This document shows, one piece after another, positions 16,583-24,887 of a stretch of DNA of 38,838 nucleotides. Positions within the stretch are counted from its first letter, which is position 1; each line of letters begins with the position of its first letter. The notes under the pieces are model-generated. The model was given only the letters and a program-made list of their open reading frames with translations. It ran no database searches and was not told the origin of the DNA. The position numbers were made by a program, and so were the translations under genes. This DNA comes from a bacterium (GTDB lineage Bacteria > Acidobacteriota > Polarisedimenticolia > Polarisedimenticolales > Polarisedimenticolaceae): assembly GCA_024226515.1 (NCBI GenBank), contig JAAELQ010000203.1:1-38838 (forward strand), in the 5' to 3' direction.

Positions 16583-18820
16583 ATGCTCGACCTTCGAGAG
16601 GCCCTGTTCGGGTTGGCCCTGCTTGGGCTAGCCTCGGGAACGAATGGTGTTCTGGCCGGTCCCCCGGCCGGCAAGCATGTCCTGGCGATCGGTATCGACG
16701 GCGTTCGAGCCGACGCGATCCAGGCCGCTGACACGCCCCACATGGACGCGCTGATCGAGCAGGGCGCCGTGACGTACGACGCGTACGCGGGCGGGCTGCC
16801 GTCGGGACCGACCAACCAGGCGACCTCCAGCGGCCCGGGATGGTCCAGTGTCTGCACCGGGGTGTGGGTCGACGACCACGGGGTCACGGACAACTCGTTC
16901 TCGGGCTCCGACTTCGTCAACTACCCACACTTCTTCGCGCGGATCCGCGAGGTCGTTCCGACCGCGTACCTGTCCTCGATCGTGCAGTGGCACCCGATCA
17001 ACGATCAGATCGTCTCCGGCCACGACTTCGTGCAGAACGTCGCGGACTCGACGCAGGCCGTCGAGGACGCCGCCGTCGCCCATCTGATCTCCGCCGACCC
17101 GGACTTGCTGTTCCTGCACTTCGACGATGTCGACCACGCGGGGCACTCCAGCGGCTTCAGCCCGTCGAACCCGGCGTACCTGAGCGCGATCGAGACGGTG
17201 GATGCGTCGATCGGGAAGATCGTGACGGCGATCGAGAGCCGCCCGGGCTTTCCGTCCGAGGACTGGCTAATCGTGATCACGACCGATCACGGTGGGAACG
17301 GAACCTCTCACGGCGGGCAGAGCGATCAGGAGCGCACGGTCTGGCTCATCGCCAGCGGAGGGGAGAGCTGCGTCGGCGAGGTCGAGGTCGGTCCCGGGCA
17401 CACGGCGCTGCCACCCACCGTCGCCGCGCATCTCGGGGTGGCGGTCGACCCGGCGTGGGGCTGGGTCGAGGGCCCGTTCGGACTCGACGGCTGCATCAGC
17501 AACGAGCTGGCCTCGGACCCGCTGCCTGCGAACGGCGCGACGAGCGAGAGCGTCCTGACCGCGCTGAGCTGGCAGGCCGGCTCGACGGCGCTGTCGCACG
17601 ACGTCTACTTCGGCAGCGACGCCACGCCGGACGCGACCGAGTTTCGCGGCAACCAGCTCGGCACGATCTTCGACCCGGGCGATCTGAGTCCGGCGACGAC
17701 TTACTACTGGCGCATCGACGAGGTCACGCCGGTTGGCACGGTCGTGGGGATCGTCTGGAGCTTCACGACCTCGCTCGGCATCGCGAACGAGCTGGTGTTG
17801 CATCTCCCGTTCGACGGCAGCCCACTGGATGCGTCGGGACGCGACAATCACGGGACGCAGGTCGGAGGGCCGGTCTACATCGCGGGTCGCATCGGCCAGG
17901 CCCTGGATCTGGACGGCACGCTGCAATACGTGACGCTCGGGACGGCCCCGGATCTCGACTTCGGCGCCGACACCGACTTCTCCGTTTCGTTCTGGATCCT
18001 GTCGGACGGGCTGTCGGGGGACCCGTCGATCGTGTCCAACAAGGACTGGGTCTCCGGCTCGAACACCGGCTGGGTCGTCGCAGCGCAAACCGACGGCCTG
18101 ACCTGGCAGTGGAACTTCAAGGGCACGGACGCCGCACGCCGTGACTTCGAGAACGGTGGCACGATTGCAAACGGGCAATGGCATCACGTCGTCGTCAGTC
18201 ACGATCGGGACGCCGGCGCGACCTTCTATCACGACGGCGTACCGATCAGCGTGGTGGATATCGCGGCCTCGGGTAGCACCGACTCCTCACTCGACGTCGC
18301 CATCGGGCAGGACGGGACGCTGACGTATCCGGCGGATCTCGACGCGACGATCGACGACGTCGGAATCTGGCGCCGCGCGCTGGGAGATTCCGAGGTGCAG
18401 GAGCTGTTCGGCAAGGGAGAGGCGGGCCTGGATCTTCAGAGCGCGGGGAGTCTCTCGGGGCCGGGTGCCTTGCCCGCCGGGTTGCAGGTCGACAAGTCCG
18501 GGGTCGGGGACTTGTTGCTGAACTGGCCGGCGAGCTGCTCGCCGTCCGCCACGGACTACGCGGTGTACGAGGGTCTCGTCGGCGACTGGTACGGGCATAC
18601 GCGTCGGCTGTGCAGCGACGACCTGTCGGATCGCACGGTCGAGCTCACGCCCGGCACGGGGTCGCGCTACTACCTCGTCGTGCCGCTGGACGAGACGTCC
18701 GAGGGATCGTTCGGTTTCGCCACGCAGCTCGCCGTTCCGACGAGCCGGCCGCGCCCTCCCGCGCCGGCCGATCGGTGTCGGGATCTTCAGGATCCGAATA
18801 CGTGCCCCCAACCTGACTGA
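16583..18820 (+). CDS. Secreted alkaline-phosphatase-superfamily phosphodiesterase with LamG domain
   Basis: 745 residues with an N-terminal signal-like segment. Residues about 30-300 form a type I phosphodiesterase/nucleotide pyrophosphatase domain: IGIDGVRADA (metal Asp), GPGWSSVCTGVWVDDHGV (nucleophile Ser/Thr region), DDVDHAGHSSG, TTDHGGNG and PGHTALPP (metal Asp/His residues), so the active site appears complete. Residues about 312-400 are an Fn3-like segment (TTYYWRIDEV...WSFTT), and about 402-612 are a LamG/concanavalin-like domain (LPFDGSPLDASGRDNHG ... WHHVVVSHDR). The C-terminal ~130 residues hold the shared module (LLLNWPASC ... SRYYLVVPL). It probably hydrolyses an extracellular phosphate ester or diester; LamG suggests glycan or surface binding. 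It may be expressed independently of its upstream neighbour. Confidence 0.9.
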   Translation: MLDLREALFGLALLGLASGTNGVLAGPPAGKHVLAIGIDGVRADAIQAADTPHMDALIEQGAVTYDAYAGGLPSGPTNQATSSGPGWSSVCTGVWVDDHGVTDNSFSGSDFVNYPHFFARIREVVPTAYLSSIVQWHPINDQIVSGHDFVQNVADSTQAVEDAAVAHLISADPDLLFLHFDDVDHAGHSSGFSPSNPAYLSAIETVDASIGKIVTAIESRPGFPSEDWLIVITTDHGGNGTSHGGQSDQERTVWLIASGGESCVGEVEVGPGHTALPPTVAAHLGVAVDPAWGWVEGPFGLDGCISNELASDPLPANGATSESVLTALSWQAGSTALSHDVYFGSDATPDATEFRGNQLGTIFDPGDLSPATTYYWRIDEVTPVGTVVGIVWSFTTSLGIANELVLHLPFDGSPLDASGRDNHGTQVGGPVYIAGRIGQALDLDGTLQYVTLGTAPDLDFGADTDFSVSFWILSDGLSGDPSIVSNKDWVSGSNTGWVVAAQTDGLTWQWNFKGTDAARRDFENGGTIANGQWHHVVVSHDRDAGATFYHDGVPISVVDIAASGSTDSSLDVAIGQDGTLTYPADLDATIDDVGIWRRALGDSEVQELFGKGEAGLDLQSAGSLSGPGALPAGLQVDKSGVGDLLLNWPASCSPSATDYAVYEGLVGDWYGHTRRLCSDDLSDRTVELTPGTGSRYYLVVPLDETSEGSFGFATQLAVPTSRPRPPAPADRCRDLQDPNTCPQPD

Positions 18821-18868
18821 GCTGACCTTCGCGCGGAGGGTCTGCCCCATTCGGAGTAGATTTACGCC

Positions 18869-19741
18869 ATGTGTCGTATGAACGTCAGGATCCTCTTTGT
18901 CATCGCGGCCGGTGTCGCGGTCGCGGCGGCGGGTGCCGCGCAGGCGGCCGCGCTGATCGTCGATGACGGCCTACCCGACGGCGGCGACTGCGAGGGTGCG
19001 GCCCTGGGCGGCAGCTGGGACGCGCCGACGGCAACCTGTACGTCCGCGGTCGGTTTCTCTCTCGGTACGCTCGACAGGTTGATCGTCCGCGGCGCGGCGA
19101 CGTTGACCAACGAGGGTTTCGTCCTCAGCGAGGGCGCGGTGACCGTCGAGGCGGGGGCCACGCTCACCAACGAGGGGACGTTCGAGAACGAGGGCGTGCT
19201 GCGCAACGTCGGCGACGTGACCAACGTCCCGAACGCCACGTTCCGCAACCGCGGCGCGGTGATCAGCGTGACGGAGTTCGTCAACGGCGGCGACCTGTTC
19301 AACGATTCCGGCGCCCTGTTCGCGAACTACGTGCGGCTGTTCGTGCTGTTCGGCTCGATCGTCAACAACGGCACGATCGTCAATCTGTGCGAGGCGGTGG
19401 TCACGGGGCCGGGAGTCATCGGCAACGCGCCGCAGCGTACGGTTCGCCTGCTGCTCGATGAGACGTCGTTGACCTGGTGCGATGCGCCGGCGCAGGCGAC
19501 GTTCGACGTGGTGCGGGGCTCGCTCTCGGGGCTGCGCGCCGCTGCGGGCGCGTTCCCCGGCGCGGTCGAGCAGTGCATGGCGGCCGACACGTCGGCGCAA
19601 TCCGTGCCCCACGGTGCGGCGCCTGCCGACGCGTGGTTCGTCGTGCGCGAGGCCTCCGGCGGAACCTACCATTCGGGCGGTTCGGGGCAGATCGACCCAC
19701 GTGACGGCGATATCGACATCTCGATCCACGCCTGCCCGTAG
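18869..19741 (+). CDS. Secreted short-repeat protein with the shared C-terminal module
   Basis: 290 residues, signal peptide ending AAGAAQAAA. Residues about 60-165 consist of loosely repeated short strands centred on TNEG/NEG/NxG (TLTNEGF, TLTNEGTF, ENEGVLRN, FRNRGAV, FVNGGDLFN, IVNNGTIVN). This resembles a right-handed beta-helix or autotransporter-passenger stalk. The last ~100 residues are the clearest copy of the shared module (LTWCDAPAQATFDVVRGSL ... WFVVREASGGTYHSGGSG ... HACP). No catalytic residues are evident. ATG 18869 follows GGAG by ten bases and a TAGATT by six; ATG 18878 is an alternative. Function unknown; probably surface-exposed. Confidence 0.8.
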   Translation: MCRMNVRILFVIAAGVAVAAAGAAQAAALIVDDGLPDGGDCEGAALGGSWDAPTATCTSAVGFSLGTLDRLIVRGAATLTNEGFVLSEGAVTVEAGATLTNEGTFENEGVLRNVGDVTNVPNATFRNRGAVISVTEFVNGGDLFNDSGALFANYVRLFVLFGSIVNNGTIVNLCEAVVTGPGVIGNAPQRTVRLLLDETSLTWCDAPAQATFDVVRGSLSGLRAAAGAFPGAVEQCMAADTSAQSVPHGAAPADAWFVVREASGGTYHSGGSGQIDPRDGDIDISIHACP

Positions 19742-19847
19742 CCTTCTCTCGACGTCCCTCCAGCATGCTGTCGTCGAATGAGGTGACGGCCGCCTCCCGC
19801 GCCGCGAATCGCCCTAGACTCGCGCCACGAAAAAAGGGAGGGATGTC

Positions 19848-20978
19848 ATGCGCAATCTGCTGTTCGGTCTGCTTCTCGTGGTCTCCGCCGGGATCGTCGC
19901 GGCCGGTGTCGGAGGCGTCGGCGACGTCGAGACCTTCGACCTCGGCCCGTCGGGCAAGGGGTCCGCTCCGGCACCGCTCGTGCTGCCGATCCGGGGCGAC
20001 GCCAACTTCAATTGCGTGGTCGACATCGTCGACCTGACCGCGGTGCTCGGCACCTTCGGTAGCAACAGCTCGCACACCGACTTCAACCGCGACGGAATCG
20101 TGGACGACGACGACCTGGCGATCGTCGAGGCGGTGTGGGGCAGCACGTGCGGGACGCGTCTCGTCGGCGACGTCAACGGCGACGGCCGCGTCAACACCAC
20201 CGACATGAACCGCGTGCTGGCCGACTGGGGTACGATGACGCCGCAGTCGGACTTCAACCGCGACCAGTTCGTGGACGACGCGGACCTGCAACTGCTGCTG
20301 GCCAACTGGGGCCGCACGCTGGCTCGCCGGTTGATCGCGGACCACACCGGCGACGACGTCGTCGACTTTAACGATCTGACGTTCGTGCTCGGTCACTGGA
20401 CCGGTCCCGAGAGCCAGCTCGAGCTCGATCTCGTGCTGGCGCAGTGGGGTGCCACGTCGGGCACCGACCTGCTCGGCGACATCAACGGCGACAAGGTCGT
20501 CGACTCTCGCGACGAGAGCATCCTGCTGGCCTACTGGGGCTCGACGCAGCCGCTGGCGGACCTCGACGGCAGCGGCGCGGTCGACACCAGCGACCTGCTG
20601 CTGCTGCTCGGCGCGTGGGGCACGACCGCGGGACGCGAGCTGACGGGCGACATCGACGGGGACTGGCTCGTCGGCCCGTTCGACCAGCAGCTGCTGCTGG
20701 CGGCGTGGGGCACCGCCTGGCCGCAGGCCGACCTCAACGCCGACGGCACCGTGAACATGAGCGACCTGCTGCTGCTGCTCGGCGCCTACAACGACACGTT
20801 CGGCACGCAGTTCCTGGGCGACATCAACGGCGACTGCACGGTCGACTCCGTCGATCAGGAGATCCTGCTGGCCGTCTGGGGCGACGAGTTCGCGCAGGCG
20901 GACCTGAACGGCGACGGTCGAGTCGACGTCAGCGATTTGACGACGCTGCTGGGGGCGTACGGAACGAGCTGCCCGTAG
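19848..20978 (+). CDS. Secreted protein built entirely of dockerin-like calcium loops
   Basis: 376 residues: a signal peptide (MRNLLFGLLLVVSAGIVAA), a ~30-residue spacer, then nothing but EF-hand-like dockerin type I loops (DxNxDGxVDxxDLxxLLxxWG) to the C-terminus. I count eleven full loops and one broken loop, arranged as six pairs of about 57 residues each, joined by GTxLxGD linkers. In pair three the second loop lacks its calcium-binding half (only LELDLVLAQWG remains). True dockerins have two loops and bind cohesins; no cohesin domain is visible here, so cellulosome-style assembly is not implied. Calcium-dependent folding outside the cell is the safest inference. A GGGAGGG site supports the start. 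Confidence 0.87.
   Translation: MRNLLFGLLLVVSAGIVAAGVGGVGDVETFDLGPSGKGSAPAPLVLPIRGDANFNCVVDIVDLTAVLGTFGSNSSHTDFNRDGIVDDDDLAIVEAVWGSTCGTRLVGDVNGDGRVNTTDMNRVLADWGTMTPQSDFNRDQFVDDADLQLLLANWGRTLARRLIADHTGDDVVDFNDLTFVLGHWTGPESQLELDLVLAQWGATSGTDLLGDINGDKVVDSRDESILLAYWGSTQPLADLDGSGAVDTSDLLLLLGAWGTTAGRELTGDIDGDWLVGPFDQQLLLAAWGTAWPQADLNADGTVNMSDLLLLLGAYNDTFGTQFLGDINGDCTVDSVDQEILLAVWGDEFAQADLNGDGRVDVSDLTTLLGAYGTSCP
19996..20972 (+). repeat. Six paired dockerin-type repeat units
   Basis: The coding sequence repeats with a period of about 170 bases, each unit carrying two calcium loops. First loops begin at DANFNC, DVNGDGR, DHTGDD, DINGDK, DIDGDW and DINGDC; second loops at DFNRDG, DFNRDQ, (lost), DLDGSG, DLNADG and DLNGDG. 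The third unit has an in-frame loss of about ten codons. Confidence 0.75.
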
Positions 20979-20987
20979 TACAACCGC

Positions 20988-21010
20988 TCCATCGGGGCTC
21001 AGCCGATGGG
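20988..21010. terminator. Hairpin between convergent genes
   Basis: CCATCGG (20989-20995), a seven-base loop, then CCGATGG (21003-21009), a perfect 7-bp stem extendable by a T-G pair. It lies 10 bases after the dockerin-protein stop codon and just past the 3' end of the PilX-like gene on the other strand. No T-tract follows on either side, so it is at best an atypical bidirectional terminator. Confidence 0.4.
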
Positions 21011-21014
21011 ACGG

Positions 21015-22997
21015 TCAGTCCTGGTCTTCTTCCCACCAGACTCGTTTGGTCAGCGCGGGAGTCGCCCAGGGGTTCGGCGGGTGGTTGCAGTCGTAGAAGA
21101 GCTGCGGGTCCCCGTTGAAGGCCGTGCCGGTTACCGTTCCCGAACAGTCGATGGCGTCCTCGGCGACCATGAAGCCGAAGATGTTGGGATTGCCGCTGAT
21201 GGCAATCTGCTCGTGGGCGGCAAAAATGCCGGCCATTCCGACGATCCCCGAGGGTACGCCGGTCGAGCAGCTCGAGCCGCAAGCCGACGTGTCCTCCTGC
21301 GGGTTGCCGTTGAGCTTGAGGTCCCGTCCGGCGATCAACGAGAAGTGATAGCCGGCATCCGGGTTCGCCGGCCCGAGGTTCGACTGGCCCGACATCTCGA
21401 TGTCTCCGACCGCGATGACCGTCACCGGCCACAGGCCGCCGGGTAGGCTGCCCGAGCTGCAACCGGCGCCGCCGGAGCACTGAAAATCGACCGAGCTGGA
21501 GTCACCCGGGTTGCCGCCGATCGTCACGTTGCCGAGGATCCAGACCACGGCGCCGTAAAGCGGCGAGTAGATCGTGTCCGAGCCGTAGTCCCATTTGCCC
21601 TCGACGCGACTGCCGTGAACGAAGTCCGGGCTGCCGTTGGGGGCGAAACCGCCCGGCAACCTGGGGCTCGAGCTGGTGCCACCGGACGTGTTGTGGTGCC
21701 CACCCACGCTGAAGTCGTTGTTGGCCAGGATCGACAGCGACGCATCGCTGCCGCCGCAGCCGTTCCAGTCCAGCTCCGCACCCTTGAAGCCGTAGAACTC
21801 GTCTTCCTTGCCATCGTTGACCGCGTCGGCGTCGTTGAGCCCGAACCGCGGATCCACTCCTTCGACACGGCCGCAGTCGTCCAGCTTGGGATTGCCGCCC
21901 CCGTCGAGATTGTCGATCTGTCGCCAGTTCCAGCGCAGGTTGGTGAAGTCCCAGTACGCCTTGTAGATCCGTCCCTTCTCGTCGTCGGCGACCAGCGCGA
22001 AGAACTTCGACGAGCCAGGATCCGCCGGCGAGGGTTCGGGACAGCGCAGGCCCGAGGGCAGCCAGGTGTCGCCCGACGTGTCGAACACGTCGATCGTAGG
22101 CACGAACACGTCGTCGTACGGATTGATGATCGGAACCGGAAGCGGTGGGTGGCCGCCACCGCTCACACCGCCGATCGTGCCGCCGCCCGAGTAGCTCCCC
22201 GAGGCGGTGGCGTCCTTGCAGATGCTCGGGCCTCCGCCGATGGACAGATCACCGTTGGCGTGGATCGAGCCGCATTCTCCACACAGCTTCATGTTGCCGG
22301 GGATGTCGATGTCGCCGTTCGAGGAGATCGCTGCCATGGCGTCACCGTCCTTGCCGAACGTGGCGATCAGCTTCCGCCGCGCCTTGCCGCGGGAACCCGT
22401 GTTCGACGCGACCTCGACCCCGGAGGCATTGACGTAGACGGGGTATTCGGACACGACCGTGACGCGTACGAGCCCGTCGGTGTCGGTCAGCGGGTCGTTG
22501 TTGGTCGGATCGTCGGGGTCGTCGTCGAAGTTGTCTTCGACCCGGACGTAGACGAGTCCGCGCACACGCCCGTTTCCGGCAACGCGAAACGCCTCGAAGG
22601 TCTGGGAGCCGTCTCCGAAGTCACGGCTGACGATCGCGGAGGCCGTGTCCTCGTTCGAGCTGGTGAACTGCGCGGTCGAGGTCAGGCTCAGATCGCGCAG
22701 GCCCGGCAGGTGATCGTCGATCGTGCTGGAGGGGTCCGGGCCCGTGAGCAGCAGGCTGAGCTGCGGGGCGTCGATCACGCGCCGCTCCATCCACGCGAGT
22801 CCGGCCTCCACGTGACCCAGCGCGACGATGAAGTCCTCTTCGTTGGCCGCGACCACGCGCTCGGACTGTGCCTGGAACAACAGGAATGAAGCGACGAGGA
22901 AGAACACCGCCAGGACGAACAGCACCGCGATCAAGGCGATCCCCTCCTCGCGCCTCGGCGGCGTCGCTGCGCGACGACATGTTGCGGACACCGGCAT
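21015..22997 (-). CDS. PilX/GspK-like pilus assembly protein with long C-terminal domain
   Basis: 660 residues. The N-terminus has a prepilin-like site (REEG-IALIAVLFVLAVFFLV) followed by one hydrophobic helix. Position +5 of the mature protein is Ala rather than Glu, as is common in GspK/PilX tip pilins. After a short PilX-type helical region comes a long Gly/Asn/Asp-rich part (NGDIDIPGNMKLCGECG ... DLSIGGG ... DLKLNGNP ... NPNIFGFMVAEDAI). It has cysteine pairs and strand-like repeats, as in the large tip minor pilins of environmental lineages. It ends the four-gene pilin operon, 14 bases after pilW-like. The start at ATG 22997 follows CGGAGAG; a TTG at 23000 is less likely. Predicted role: initiation or tip complex of a type IV pilus or type II pseudopilus. 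Confidence 0.85.
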   Translation of the reverse strand: MPVSATCRRAATPPRREEGIALIAVLFVLAVFFLVASFLLFQAQSERVVAANEEDFIVALGHVEAGLAWMERRVIDAPQLSLLLTGPDPSSTIDDHLPGLRDLSLTSTAQFTSSNEDTASAIVSRDFGDGSQTFEAFRVAGNGRVRGLVYVRVEDNFDDDPDDPTNNDPLTDTDGLVRVTVVSEYPVYVNASGVEVASNTGSRGKARRKLIATFGKDGDAMAAISSNGDIDIPGNMKLCGECGSIHANGDLSIGGGPSICKDATASGSYSGGGTIGGVSGGGHPPLPVPIINPYDDVFVPTIDVFDTSGDTWLPSGLRCPEPSPADPGSSKFFALVADDEKGRIYKAYWDFTNLRWNWRQIDNLDGGGNPKLDDCGRVEGVDPRFGLNDADAVNDGKEDEFYGFKGAELDWNGCGGSDASLSILANNDFSVGGHHNTSGGTSSSPRLPGGFAPNGSPDFVHGSRVEGKWDYGSDTIYSPLYGAVVWILGNVTIGGNPGDSSSVDFQCSGGAGCSSGSLPGGLWPVTVIAVGDIEMSGQSNLGPANPDAGYHFSLIAGRDLKLNGNPQEDTSACGSSCSTGVPSGIVGMAGIFAAHEQIAISGNPNIFGFMVAEDAIDCSGTVTGTAFNGDPQLFYDCNHPPNPWATPALTKRVWWEEDQD

Positions 22998-23011
22998 CAA
23001 CGTACTCTCCG

Positions 23012-23926
23012 TTACGATTCCAGGTTGCGAGCGAGAATCTCGGTTCGCATCTGCAGCATCTGCGGCGCGAACTGCGGACCGGCCTGGCTCAGACCCTCGA
23101 TGAAGATCACGATGCGGCGCACCGCCGCGAGATTGGTGCCGGACAGCGGGCTGCCCGACAGGACCGTGTTGTTCTCGTCGCGATATTCAAACGAGAAATC
23201 GGTCACGTTGCGGGCGACCACCTCCCAGGTGACGCCCGAAGGCGGAAAGCTCGAATCGGGACTGTTGGCGTAGCGCACGTAGCGCTCGAGGCGGCCGAAG
23301 GTGGGTGGGGCGCTGCTGGCCACGTAGCGATAGTAGACCTGCTCGATCGTGGCGACCTCGCTCTGTCCTCCGGGGTAGAGTTCGTCGGCGATCCCGCTGG
23401 CCGAGATCGAACCGTCGCTGGTGCCGAAACCCGTGCACGAGAACCTCTTCCACTGGTCGCCCTCGATGACGGCGACGAACGGAAGCGCCGTCGTTGTGCC
23501 GGGCTTCTTGCAGTTCAGCTCCTGGAAATACTCGATCGAGTCGAGCCGCAGGCGACTGGTCGGACAGTCCGAGCTGCCGCTCTTCGGCGTGCAGACGATC
23601 TCGGCCGCGCCCCCGTCCACGTCGGAGCGGAACGCCAGGGCCGTCGGCGAGGCGTGGAACACGGCCGGTGTCCAGATCGCGGTCCCGCCGATCTCCTGGC
23701 CAACCGGCACGGCGAAGCCCGCCATGCGTACGTCGCGGCTGAGCCAGTCCAGGCCCAGCCGGAGATTGGACTGCACCGTCAGCATGTCCTGGGCGTGAGC
23801 CTTGAGCGTGTTGCCCTGCAGGTAAGCCGCGAGCGCGCCGAGGATGACGAACAACGTGATCGTCAAGCCGATGAGCAGCTCGACGAACGTCAGTCCGGAC
23901 TGCCGGTTGTGGGCGAGCGATCGCAT
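23012..23926 (-). CDS. PilW-like minor pilin
   Basis: 304 residues. The leader MRSLAHNRQSG is followed by LTFVELLIGLTITLFVILGA, a class III prepilin signal with Glu at +5, cut by the prepilin peptidase after Gly. The mature part has the PilW-type pattern (LRLGLDWLSRDVRMAGFAVP, then a Cys-containing beta domain and LERYVRYANSP). The start codon overlaps the stop of the upstream pilV-like gene (TGATG), indicating translational coupling. It is a minor subunit of the pilus initiation complex by family knowledge. Confidence 0.87.
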   Translation of the reverse strand: MRSLAHNRQSGLTFVELLIGLTITLFVILGALAAYLQGNTLKAHAQDMLTVQSNLRLGLDWLSRDVRMAGFAVPVGQEIGGTAIWTPAVFHASPTALAFRSDVDGGAAEIVCTPKSGSSDCPTSRLRLDSIEYFQELNCKKPGTTTALPFVAVIEGDQWKRFSCTGFGTSDGSISASGIADELYPGGQSEVATIEQVYYRYVASSAPPTFGRLERYVRYANSPDSSFPPSGVTWEVVARNVTDFSFEYRDENNTVLSGSPLSGTNLAAVRRIVIFIEGLSQAGPQFAPQMLQMRTEILARNLES

Positions 23927-24408
23927 CACTCGATGAAGAAGCTCTCGGCCCAGACCTCGCGACTGTTCGCGTCGTAGATCGCCTGGCCGCCGCTGGTGTA
24001 GCGGATGGAGTAGCTCGCCTGGATCCGGACCGTGCGCATGCCGGCCGCGGCGGTCCCCGCTCCGTCGCTCGGCCCCGCCGAGACCGTCCAGCGCAGGGAG
24101 TACTCCTCCGGGAAGCTCGGCACCGGGTAGTAGTACCGACCGCTCGAGTCCGTCGCGCTGGTGGGGTGCACGCCGATCGTCAGGTCGGTCGACGCGAGAT
24201 CCTCGGCGCGAAGCTGTTCCAGCTTCTCGGATGCGAGCTGCGCGAGGACCGAGATGCGGCCCGACTGTTTCGTGCTGCGCAGCGACTCGGGCATGACCGA
24301 CATCACGCCGAAGATGCCGACGAGCATCACCGACGCGGCCACCGTCGCTTCGATCAGACTGAACCCCGACTCGGATCGAACGGGGCCTGGAGGACCCTTC
24401 GGCGTCAT
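23926..24408 (-). CDS. PilV/GspI-like minor pilin
   Basis: 160 residues from ATG 24408. The prepilin motif SESG-FSLIEATVAASVMLVGIFG has Glu at +5 and a long hydrophobic helix; the remainder is a short beta domain with the SLRWTVS and RIQASYSIRY strands typical of PilV/GspI. The start overlaps the stop codon of the GspH/FimT gene (ATGA), so I prefer it over the in-frame ATG at 24429. It is an assembly-initiating minor subunit by family knowledge. Confidence 0.85.
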   Translation of the reverse strand: MTPKGPPGPVRSESGFSLIEATVAASVMLVGIFGVMSVMPESLRSTKQSGRISVLAQLASEKLEQLRAEDLASTDLTIGVHPTSATDSSGRYYYPVPSFPEEYSLRWTVSAGPSDGAGTAAAGMRTVRIQASYSIRYTSGGQAIYDANSREVWAESFFIE

Positions 24409-24872
24409 CCCTCGACCGACGTCAGGCATGTCGCCTCGACCTTGATCACGAACAGCAGCTCGTTGGGGCCCTGGACGTAGACCTTCCCGGCCTCGCAGTA
24501 TCCGCGCGGCCCGACCGTCATCGTGTCGATGCTGTCCGTGGGGCTCGAGCCCAGGATGCGCACGCCATCGGGGAACTGTGCGCCGCTCACGATCGTGGAG
24601 AAGCTCCCACTCTCGCGACGCTGCAGCTCGATCCGGTTGGGCGTGACGGACGACTCGTCGTGTACGAGCAGGCGGTACGACGTCCGCTCCTTGAGCGCCA
24701 TCATTCTTACCTGGCGGACCCAGGACTCGACGGCCGTGGCAGAGGAACCCGTTTCGGCGCGGTTGTGGAACTCGCGCATGCTCGGAAAAGCGAGCGCGGC
24801 GGTGATCGACAACAGCATCAGCGCGCCGATCAACTCGAGCGAACTGAAGCCGCGCTGGCCTCGGAGCTTCAT
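24405..24872 (-). CDS. FimT/GspH-type pseudopilin
   Basis: 155 residues. The prepilin site RGQRG-FSSLELIGALMLLSI has Glu at +5. The body matches GspH/FimT: a long amphipathic helix (FHNRAETGSSATAVESWVRQ), then VRMMALKERTSYRLLVHD and a strand-rich end (DGVRILGSSPTDS ... LLFVIKVEATC). It is the first gene of the operon fimT-pilV-pilW-pilX, with every junction overlapping or under 15 bases. AAGAGGTT provides the ribosome site. No major pilin, ATPase or PilY1 gene is in the window. Confidence 0.87.
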   Translation of the reverse strand: MKLRGQRGFSSLELIGALMLLSITAALAFPSMREFHNRAETGSSATAVESWVRQVRMMALKERTSYRLLVHDESSVTPNRIELQRRESGSFSTIVSGAQFPDGVRILGSSPTDSIDTMTVGPRGYCEAGKVYVQGPNELLFVIKVEATCLTSVEG

Positions 24873-24887
24873 GGGTAACCTCTTGAG

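Noticed and set aside
19848..20978. Evidence for a cellulosome
   Set aside because: Dockerin-like loops are present, but no cohesin, glycoside hydrolase or scaffoldin is in the window.
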